From JBBQQK01 sp038216025 (lineage in GTDB: Bacteria; Patescibacteriota; UBA1384; XYA2-FULL-43-10; 1-14-0-10-43-13), in NCBI GenBank assembly GCA_038216025.1, contig JBBQQK010000073.1, positions 1 to 5,151 of the forward strand: a stretch of DNA of 5,151 bases, in the 5' to 3' direction. Positions 1 to 3,914 of the stretch are shown here, in pieces. Made by a program: the position numbers and the translations under genes. Positions within the stretch are counted from its first letter, which is position 1, and the number at the start of each line of letters is the position of its first letter. The notes under the pieces are model-generated. The model saw only the letters and a program-made list of their open reading frames with translations, did no database searches and was not told the origin of the DNA.

Positions 1-198
1 GCCGTCCAAAAACTAAAACAAAGATCTAGTGTCGATTTGAAAAAGAGGTTTAAGTTCATTAAAGAAATGTATTTGGATGGGGACGGCATCTGGAGCGTGG
101 GATATTTCTCTTCTACTATAGGACTTAACGAAGAGATAATAGGTAAGTACATTGATGAACAAGGACGAAGAGAGCTGCCACAACAAGCAGATTTTTGA
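1..198 (+). CDS. tnpA: IS200/IS605-type transposase TnpA (Y1 HUH), C-terminal part, cut by window edge
   Basis: The open frame runs from base 1 to a TGA at 196-198 and gives 65 residues with no start in view, so the N-terminus with the HUH motif lies to the left of the window. Visible residues match the C-terminal half of IS200-like Y1 transposases: a basic VQKLKQRSS...LKKRFKF stretch, then WSVGYFSSTIG, then an EEIIGKYIDEQ helix. In this family the Tyr of YxxxQ makes the covalent 5'-phosphotyrosine link to single-stranded DNA and the Gln helps hold the metal; here these are Tyr50 (148-150) and Gln54 (160-162) of the visible part, and both are intact. The short tail after the helix (GRRELPQQADF) resembles the usual end of small family members, so the 3' end looks complete. 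Whether the full gene is active cannot be judged. The family call is from recognised motifs, not from a search. Confidence 0.87.
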   Translation, partial: AVQKLKQRSSVDLKKRFKFIKEMYLDGDGIWSVGYFSSTIGLNEEIIGKYIDEQGRRELPQQADF

Positions 199-224
199 AT
201 TCTCATGAGGAGCTGTAAAGGAAA

Positions 225-253
225 CCCCGGAATAAGCGAAGCGGTTTCCGGGG
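225..253. repeat. GC-rich palindrome just downstream of the transposase (possible IS right-end or REP-like hairpin)
   Basis: A perfect 8-bp stem, CCCCGGAA (225-232) with TTCCGGGG (246-253), encloses a 13-nt loop. The loop contains GCGAAGC (236-242), a sequence known to form an unusually stable mini-hairpin in single-stranded DNA. A competing 7-bp stem, GGAAACC (220-226) with GGTTTCC (243-249), overlaps it. IS200/IS605 elements and REP-associated transposases recognise imperfect subterminal hairpins in single-stranded DNA, and this one starts 27 nt after the transposase stop, which is where a right end would be expected. It could instead act as part of a transcription terminator for the transposase. 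Confidence 0.55.
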
Positions 254-264
254 AGGGTCCTTTT

Positions 265-286
265 AATTGGATATTCAATTTTTTTT
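265..286 (+). terminator. Weak intrinsic terminator after the transposase
   Basis: An AT-rich 6-bp stem (265-270 with 275-280, one G-T pair, ATAT loop) runs directly into eight T residues (279-286). The T-run is good but the stem is weak. Together with the GC-rich hairpin just upstream it may end the transposase transcript. Confidence 0.35.
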
Positions 287-415
287 ATCTTTCGACTCCT
301 CGTCAACGAGGGTGGAGAAATATTAGGGAGGATCCTTCGTTTTACCTCATGATGATACCTGATTGAATTTCTGGTACATACTCTCTGGTAGAACAATGTC
401 TTTTATTCGTATCCC

Positions 416-432
416 TTTTTGTTTAACAAAAA
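416..432. promoter_or_regulatory. AT-rich palindrome upstream of the 95-aa gene, possible operator
   Basis: The arms TTTTTGTT (416-423) and AACAAAAA (425-432) are perfect complements around one central base. The palindrome overlaps the only promoter-like pair I can find for the next gene: TTGTTT (419-424), a 16-nt spacer, then TATGTT (441-446), which match consensus at 3 and 4 of 6 positions. A binding site over a -35 region would fit repression, but a chance AT-rich palindrome is also possible. Confidence 0.3.
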
Positions 433-481
433 ATTTCATTTATGTTAGCGTAGAAGTGCCATACGAAAGGGGAATACTGAT

Positions 482-769
482 ATGGCAAGCGTAGTTTTGG
501 TAAGCAGGGAAGAAGCCCTAGCTCACTTCACCCAAGACCTCAGAGTCTTCATTGGAAGTATTGGCCATCAAAGGCATGCCGGTCACTATCAATCACTGCA
601 CAACAAGATTTTTGAGAAGATCAAAAATGATGGAGGCGACATTGTCCTAAGCAAAGAGGAGATCAAAAGGATCAAGAAATACGCTTATTGCAATGATTGC
701 CCCTCTTCCCTACAAGCTTCATTCAAAAGGATGAGGCAAGAGATATTGAACCAGCGCTCGAAGCACTAA
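482..769 (+). CDS. Orphan 95-aa His/Cys-containing small protein, function unknown
   Basis: I do not recognise this family. The ATG at 482 is preceded by a GGGGA ribosome-binding site (469-473) about 9 nt upstream, and the frame closes with TAA just before a strong terminator, so it looks like a complete single-gene unit. The 95-residue product is mostly helical in character and basic at its C-terminal end (KRMRQEILNQRSKH). It has a cluster of four histidines (His29, 32, 35, 40) and one CxxC pair (Cys70, Cys73, in YCNDCP), which together could bind a metal ion. No signal peptide or membrane segment is seen, so it is probably cytoplasmic. It lies between a transposase and another orphan gene, so it may be accessory. 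The basic charge would allow a nucleic-acid-binding role, but nothing in the sequence proves this. Confidence 0.72.
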   Translation: MASVVLVSREEALAHFTQDLRVFIGSIGHQRHAGHYQSLHNKIFEKIKNDGGDIVLSKEEIKRIKKYAYCNDCPSSLQASFKRMRQEILNQRSKH

Positions 770-790
770 TACTGTTTTTCCAGACAACTT

Positions 791-830
791 ACCCGCCCCA
801 TTGATTGAGATGAGGGCGGGTTATTTTTTT
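791..830 (+). terminator. Intrinsic terminator of the 95-aa gene
   Basis: A perfect 8-bp GC-rich stem, ACCCGCCC (791-798) with GGGCGGGT (814-821), has a 15-nt loop and is followed by seven T residues (824-830). It starts 21 nt after the stop codon. This is a textbook rho-independent terminator on the + strand. Confidence 0.9.
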
Positions 831-835
831 GATGG

Positions 836-864
836 TTGCCAAACCGTTTTTAGATTGTTAAAAT
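836..864 (+). promoter_or_regulatory. Promoter of the zinc-ribbon membrane protein gene
   Basis: The -35 box TTGCCA (836-841) matches consensus at 5 of 6 positions. After an exact 17-nt spacer the -10 box is TAAAAT (859-864), also 5 of 6. A TGT precedes the -10 box (856-858), giving an extended -10 element. Transcription should start near 871, leaving a leader of about 20 nt. The promoter begins five bases after the T-run of the previous terminator. Confidence 0.78.
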
Positions 865-878
865 GGCTCAGGATCAAT

Positions 879-884
879 AGGAGG
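879..884 (+). promoter_or_regulatory. Ribosome-binding site that decides a TTG start
   Basis: AGGAGG lies 7 nt upstream of TTG at 892-894. No ATG or GTG in this frame lies at a suitable distance, so this full-strength site fixes TTG as the start of the 187-aa gene. Confidence 0.85.
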
Positions 885-891
885 TATTGTA

Positions 892-1455
892 TTGGGACAT
901 AAAACGAGAAGACTGACGCCGGTAACATCTGTGGTCGAGAATCCAGGTGGATATGGAGGAGAGCTTTGTCCGTTTTGCAGGCGCACACGGATGGAATGCA
1001 GAAACCAGTATCCGATTTGCCACGCTTGTCAGAACAAGTATGGTCTTACTGATGAAATTCTCCGTGATCTTTCTGGTCATAGGATAAAGATTGATCAAGA
1101 TGAAATCGATTGGGAGGCAAAGCCTCTTCCTATTCTGTCTGGGCTTATCGATGACCTTCAGTGGTCGGCTATCTACAATAAGGAAAAGGACCGATGGAAA
1201 GCTGGCTTAGAGGACACATCCGGTCCTGCTAAAATGGGATTATTTGTTAACAGTTATCTCGATCTGATGACGAGTGTTTGGGTAAGCAGTGCTGATCAGA
1301 GACGAAAAACAACGATATGCCGCTATTCCTTTGTGGCCGTAGCAGTAGGAATTGGTTTGGTCGGCGCAAAATACCTGAGCAAGAGAGTATCCGACAGAGA
1401 GAGTAAACTTATTCGTGAAGCCGAAAAGGTTTCCGATCCCGGCGGGAAGCAATGA
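892..1455 (+). CDS. Orphan protein with N-terminal zinc ribbon and C-terminal membrane segment, function unknown
   Basis: This 187-residue protein starts at TTG, supported by AGGAGG 7 nt upstream. Residues 26-46 carry two Cys pairs, CPFC (26-29) and CHAC (43-46), 13 residues apart, the spacing of a treble-clef or zinc-ribbon finger; a fifth Cys (36) lies between them. The middle (about 50-140) is charged and rich in Trp and Asp/Glu, with no motif I recognise. Residues about 145-162 (YSFVAVAVGIGLVGAKYL) are hydrophobic and Gly/Ala-rich and could be one membrane helix; a basic and acidic tail follows (KRVSDRESKLIREAEKV). There is no N-terminal signal sequence, so the finger should be cytoplasmic if the C-terminal helix is an anchor. 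The gene has its own promoter (836-864) and terminator (1464-1496), so it is probably transcribed alone. The hydrophobic stretch is short and could instead pack inside a soluble domain. Confidence 0.75.
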   Translation: MGHKTRRLTPVTSVVENPGGYGGELCPFCRRTRMECRNQYPICHACQNKYGLTDEILRDLSGHRIKIDQDEIDWEAKPLPILSGLIDDLQWSAIYNKEKDRWKAGLEDTSGPAKMGLFVNSYLDLMTSVWVSSADQRRKTTICRYSFVAVAVGIGLVGAKYLSKRVSDRESKLIREAEKVSDPGGKQ

Positions 1456-1463
1456 ACGTGCAT

Positions 1464-1496
1464 GGCTCGAGGCAATTGCCTCGAGCCTAAATTTTT
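1464..1496 (+). terminator. Intrinsic terminator of the zinc-ribbon gene (24-bp perfect palindrome)
   Basis: GGCTCGAGGCAA (1464-1475) is followed directly by its exact complement (1476-1487), a 24-bp perfect palindrome that would fold into a 10-bp stem with an AATT loop. Five T residues follow at 1492-1496. The stem starts 8 nt after the stop codon. The T-run is modest, but the stem is strong. Confidence 0.85.
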
Positions 1497-1523
1497 GGCA
1501 ATTGTGTTAGCACTAAATATATT
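1495..1523 (+). promoter_or_regulatory. Promoter of corA, overlapping the preceding terminator's T-run
   Basis: TTGGCA (1495-1500, 5 of 6) and TATATT (1518-1523, 5 of 6) are separated by exactly 17 nt. The first two T's of the -35 box are the last two T's of the upstream terminator. A second, weaker pair, TTGTGT (1502-1507) and TATGTT (1525-1530), also with a 17-nt spacer, overlaps it. The resulting leader of about 34 nt is too short for an M-box magnesium riboswitch. Confidence 0.72.
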
Positions 1524-1563
1524 ATATGTTAGTATAGTAATATTTATATTAATAGGTTAGTGC

Positions 1564-2469
1564 ATGCAGGATATCAAGTTAAAAAATTTTACCTGGACAG
1601 ATATAGAAGACACCACTCAATTGGATGTCGATCAACTCTCGGGAAAGCATCACTTCCATCATTTGGCCCTTGAAGACTGCCTCTCAACTGTTCAGCGGCC
1701 GAAATTGGATGAATACGACGACGATTATCTCTTCATGGTCTTTCATCTTCCAAAACATATCAAGTCGTCCAACCGTACTGTGTCCGAAGAGATTGATATA
1801 TTTCTTGGTCGCAATTATCTGATAACTCTTCATAAAAAGGGTATTAGACCTATCGAAGATTTACTCTCCGAGATAAAAAACAAAAATACCAATATTATCA
1901 CAGAGAGTCCAGCCTATCTTCTGTATGAGCTTTTAGATAAAGTTTTCAATTCTTGTTTTCCAATGATTGATAAAATTGGTCAAAAACTGGATTTGCTTGA
2001 GGATCAGCTTTACGAAGATCAGTCAAAAAAGACTTTAGAGCAAATAACGCTTTTAGAACGCGATATTATCAACTTCCGTCGCATTATTGGTCCTCAAGTC
2101 AGAGTGATGAAAGATTTGGAAAATATTAAAGCAAAATTTATTGGCGAAGAACTCGATGTTTATTATGATGACATTGTGGACAAGATAGAGCGTGTCAATG
2201 AACTCTTGGACAGCTACAAAGAGGTCTGCGAAGCACTCCAGCGCACAAATGAGTCTATACTAACTCAGCGGTTGAATGAAATCATCAAAGTTCTAACAAT
2301 ATTCTCAGTATTAATGCTGCCCTTGACTGTTATCACCGGTTTTTACGGAATGAATGTTGCCGGTTTGCCTTTGGCGGAATATAAATATGCCAGCGAGTTT
2401 ATTACCGGCTTGCTGGTAGTCGCCATAATAGGCATGTTGGCTTATTTCAAAAAGAAACGCTGGCTATAA
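1564..2469 (+). CDS. corA: CorA-type magnesium/cobalt transporter
   Basis: CorA proteins form homopentameric channels in the cytoplasmic membrane that let hydrated Mg2+ (also Co2+ and Ni2+) enter the cell. This 301-residue protein is close to the usual length. The N-terminal cytoplasmic domain carries the family stretch HHLALEDCL...QRPKLDEYDDDYLFMVFHLP (33-64), then the long stalk helices (about 120-250). Two C-terminal membrane segments follow: TM1 about 242-260 and TM2 about 279-296. The signature YGMN is at 261-264, directly after TM1, where it forms the selectivity loop; the protein ends with the basic KKKRWL typical of the family. The ATG at 1564 has only a weak AGG (1554-1556) ahead of it, so translation may be modest. 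The next gene converges with a 2-nt gap and no terminator lies between. The family call is firm; the ion preferred in vivo is not known from sequence. Confidence 0.96.
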   Translation: MQDIKLKNFTWTDIEDTTQLDVDQLSGKHHFHHLALEDCLSTVQRPKLDEYDDDYLFMVFHLPKHIKSSNRTVSEEIDIFLGRNYLITLHKKGIRPIEDLLSEIKNKNTNIITESPAYLLYELLDKVFNSCFPMIDKIGQKLDLLEDQLYEDQSKKTLEQITLLERDIINFRRIIGPQVRVMKDLENIKAKFIGEELDVYYDDIVDKIERVNELLDSYKEVCEALQRTNESILTQRLNEIIKVLTIFSVLMLPLTVITGFYGMNVAGLPLAEYKYASEFITGLLVVAIIGMLAYFKKKRWL

Positions 2470-2471
2470 GT

Positions 2472-2900
2472 CTAACTGTAAAAAGGCTTTTCTTCGGTTG
2501 TTAAAAACATCTTGTCTCCTCTTAACCAATGCATCAAATCATCTCTTAGGTATTCCGGTTGGAAATCAATCTGTTTTGAAATTGGCAAGTTTACCCACTC
2601 AAAAATCTCCTCTCCTTTTGGTTTGATTTGCAGTTTGTCTCCATTTTCAATTTTAAAGACGAGGTTGAGTTGATGGGTATTGCCGTAGATGTTTTCCATT
2701 ATCCCCAAAAAATAGAATTTTTCCAGTTTTAAATCATAATTTTCGGATAAATATTGGCTCAGGGAGGCGATTACCGACTTTCCCAAGGTTATTTTTGTGC
2801 CTGGTAAATAGTAAAAATTTCTTTCTTTGTTTTTGCAAAGCAAGATCTCTTTATCGTGATTGTAGAGCAAGATAACATTTGTCATTATTTCATAATTCAT
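2472..2900 (-). CDS. Nudix-fold protein with a degenerate, probably inactive catalytic box
   Basis: Nudix enzymes hydrolyse nucleoside diphosphate-linked compounds using a GX5EX7REUXEEXGU box. This 142-residue protein has the fold's usual order: an early beta strand (NVILLYNHDKEILLCKNK), YYLPG (30-34) entering the box, and a later LVFKIE...EEIFEWVNLPI strand and helix region. Aligned without gaps, however, the box (35-57) reads T for the first G, K41 for E, Q49-Y50 for RE, E53-N54 for EE and D56 for G. Only L51, E53 and L57 remain, so most metal ligands are lost. It may bind a nucleotide as a sensor or be decaying; there is no frameshift. The ATG at 2898-2900 has AAGGAG (2907-2912, complement) 6 nt upstream. 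The gene converges on corA, with stop codons 2 nt apart, and I see no clear promoter or terminator for it. Confidence 0.78.
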   Translation of the reverse strand: MNYEIMTNVILLYNHDKEILLCKNKERNFYYLPGTKITLGKSVIASLSQYLSENYDLKLEKFYFLGIMENIYGNTHQLNLVFKIENGDKLQIKPKGEEIFEWVNLPISKQIDFQPEYLRDDLMHWLRGDKMFLTTEEKPFYS

Positions 2901-2981
2901 ATTTTTCTCCTTAATTTCAGTTTGAAACTATTTATCCATAAAATCATCATAATTAGATACAAAATTCTCGGTTAAATGAAA

Positions 2982-3012
2982 GCCCCTGGCTAAGTGGCCA
3001 AGGGCGGTTTTT
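2982..3012 (+). terminator. Terminator-like hairpin on the + strand, downstream of the antisense side of the Nudix gene
   Basis: GCCCCTGGC (2982-2990) pairs with GCCAAGGGC (2997-3005) through nine positions with one C-A mismatch and a 6-nt loop, followed by GG and five T's (3008-3012). Read on the + strand this is a passable intrinsic terminator, yet no + strand gene ends close by. The nearest upstream + strand gene is corA, 512 nt away, which has no terminator of its own. It may end corA read-through, or it may insulate the next promoter. Confidence 0.55.
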
Positions 3013-3046
3013 GCAGCCAGAGTGCTGCCCCGACGGAGTTTTTCCG
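3013..3046. other. Two further small hairpins upstream of the PsbP-like gene
   Basis: GCAGC (3013-3017) pairs with GCTGC (3024-3028), and CGGA (3034-3037) pairs with TCCG (3043-3046). With the hairpin at 2982-3005 they make three consecutive stem-loops in 65 bases, more GC-rich than the AT-rich sequence to the left, ending three bases before a promoter. They lie outside the expected transcript of the PsbP-like gene. The short stems could form by chance. Confidence 0.35.
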
Positions 3047-3048
3047 CT

Positions 3049-3077
3049 TTGGTAATTCTGCCCCCATTCGGTATAAT
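3049..3077 (+). promoter_or_regulatory. Promoter of the PsbP-like membrane protein gene
   Basis: TTGGTA (3049-3054, 4 of 6) and a perfect TATAAT (3072-3077) are separated by 17 nt. Transcription should start near 3084, giving a leader of about 22 nt that contains the GGAGGG ribosome-binding site (3097-3102) just ahead of the ATG at 3106. Confidence 0.8.
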
Positions 3078-3105
3078 GAATAGGAGATAATACTTTGGAG
3101 GGCAG

Positions 3106-3882
3106 ATGGAGCCTAATAATTTGGAATATGACAAACTTAGGGAGGCAGATAACACCAGCAAAGATAATAAGTCGTCCAGCCGAAAGATTTTGATATTTTC
3201 GCTCATTTTCATGATTTTGGTGGTATCTTTACTTGCCGGATTAGCCATAGTCAAGGATAGTAAAAACAAACTGGGCAGACAATTTTTCAAGAGCACCGAA
3301 TCAAGCAGAGGTAGAGATACTTCCATTAGTTCTACTGAAATTGATACCGAATCCTCTACTTTGGAGTCGGGCCAGTCGGTGAGCCCAAATTATTTAGCCG
3401 ATCCAGATGAATCAGCACCTACAAAAAGCTATCATAATGAGACCTTGGGACTTGATTTTACCCATCCCGCTGATTGGGCGGTTAATCTGGAATATGGCAA
3501 TACTTTAATTATCAATTCCGCAGAAAAACAGAAAATTTGGGCGCAAATTCAATCTGGCGAAGTATATGGCTCCGGCGGTTTTTCTGCAGATTTAAATATG
3601 ATAGTTTATGCGTCGACCGAAGATTTTATTGGTCGGCAACAATCTACTGTCAAAAAAACTATCCCTGAAACGATCAACAATTGGATTTTTCCTGAAGTCG
3701 TAAAAGAAATCCAATTTGACGGACAGAAGGCGTATGAATATCGGTCGGGCGGCATGGGTGGAATTTATTATAATATTGTTTGTGAATACAAAGGTAGACT
3801 ATATAACATAAACGCCCTTGAAGATCCCTCCTTAAATCCTCAAGTTTTGCGAATAATTGAAAGCTTTAAATTCGCAAAATAA
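3106..3882 (+). CDS. Membrane-anchored protein with an extracytoplasmic PsbP-like domain
   Basis: The 258-residue product starts with a short charged cytoplasmic tail (1-26, ending SSSRK). One membrane helix follows (about 28-49), then a Ser/Thr-rich, low-complexity linker (about 63-108). The globular C-terminal domain opens with YHNETLGLDFTHPADW (109-124), the 'Y-N-x-x-x-G-[FL]-x-[FL]-x-x-P-x-x-W' pattern seen in PsbP/Mog1-like domains of many bacterial surface lipoproteins and anchored proteins. It ends with ILxxIxxFKF-like residues (RIIESFKFAK), also typical of that domain. Positive charges before the helix and the linker after it point to an N-in, C-out type II topology. Function is unknown: bacterial PsbP-like proteins outside photosynthesis have no agreed role. 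ATG 3106 is supported by GGAGGG 3 nt upstream, a slightly tight spacing. It converges with the sigma gene and shares a hairpin at its 3' end. Confidence 0.85.
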   Translation: MEPNNLEYDKLREADNTSKDNKSSSRKILIFSLIFMILVVSLLAGLAIVKDSKNKLGRQFFKSTESSRGRDTSISSTEIDTESSTLESGQSVSPNYLADPDESAPTKSYHNETLGLDFTHPADWAVNLEYGNTLIINSAEKQKIWAQIQSGEVYGSGGFSADLNMIVYASTEDFIGRQQSTVKKTIPETINNWIFPEVVKEIQFDGQKAYEYRSGGMGGIYYNIVCEYKGRLYNINALEDPSLNPQVLRIIESFKFAK

Positions 3883-3912
3883 AAAAGTGTCCCCTCAGGT
3901 TTGAGGGGACAC
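3881..3912 (-). terminator. Terminator of the sigma-factor gene, shared hairpin with the convergent gene
   Basis: A perfect 11-bp stem, GTGTCCCCTCA (3887-3897) with its complement (3902-3912), has a 4-nt loop. On the - strand it is followed by six T's (complement of 3881-3886) and more T's after one A, so it is a strong terminator for the sigma gene, whose stop codon ends two bases before the stem. On the + strand the downstream sequence (AGTTATTC) lacks a T-run, so it would stop the PsbP-like transcript only weakly. The T-run overlaps the stop codon of the PsbP-like gene. Confidence 0.9.
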
Positions 3913-3914
3913 AG

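Larger units (their letters stand above)
199..481. other. Non-coding stretch after the transposase, with several palindromes
   Basis: No convincing gene is seen on either strand in these 283 bases. It contains a GC-rich hairpin (225-253), an AT-rich hairpin with a T-run (265-286), a small hairpin at 298-311 (arms CCTCG/CGAGG, loop TCAA), a 12-nt imperfect direct repeat (251-262 and 326-337), two copies of CTGGTA 14 nt apart (371-376 and 385-390), and an AT-rich palindrome (416-432). The transposase-proximal half is plausibly the right end of the IS200-like element; the distal half probably carries the promoter of the next gene. Confidence 0.5.

Noticed and set aside
305..335. GAGGGTGG followed by GGAGGATCC as a possible T-box riboswitch fragment
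   Set aside because: The conserved T-box core is not matched, no specifier stem or antiterminator/terminator pair is visible, and the next gene is not an amino-acid gene.
371..390. Two CTGGTA copies as the start of an iteron or CRISPR-like array
   Set aside because: Only two 6-nt copies exist, with no further periodic repeat; this is expected by chance.
13..396. 127-aa open frame on the - strand
   Set aside because: It lies antisense to the transposase and extends over the palindromic non-coding stretch; its protein has no recognisable pattern, and the + strand frame clearly matches TnpA.
874..1098. 74-aa open frame on the - strand
   Set aside because: It is the shadow of the zinc-ribbon gene, which has a promoter, ribosome-binding site, terminator and Cys motif on the + strand.
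1240..1452. 70-aa open frame on the - strand
   Set aside because: It is antisense to the hydrophobic end of the zinc-ribbon protein, with no independent signals.
1524..1563. M-box magnesium riboswitch in the corA leader
   Set aside because: The predicted leader is only about 34 nt of AT-rich sequence without stems, far too short for that riboswitch.
1625..1822. 65-aa open frame in another + frame
   Set aside because: It is a shadow inside the highly conserved N-terminal part of corA.
2928..3326. 132-aa open frame on the - strand, ending 28 nt before the Nudix start as if in an operon
   Set aside because: Its first half is antisense to the PsbP-like gene, including its membrane helix, and no start codon with a ribosome-binding site lies in the intergenic half. 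The tail is mentioned only as a possible gene remnant.
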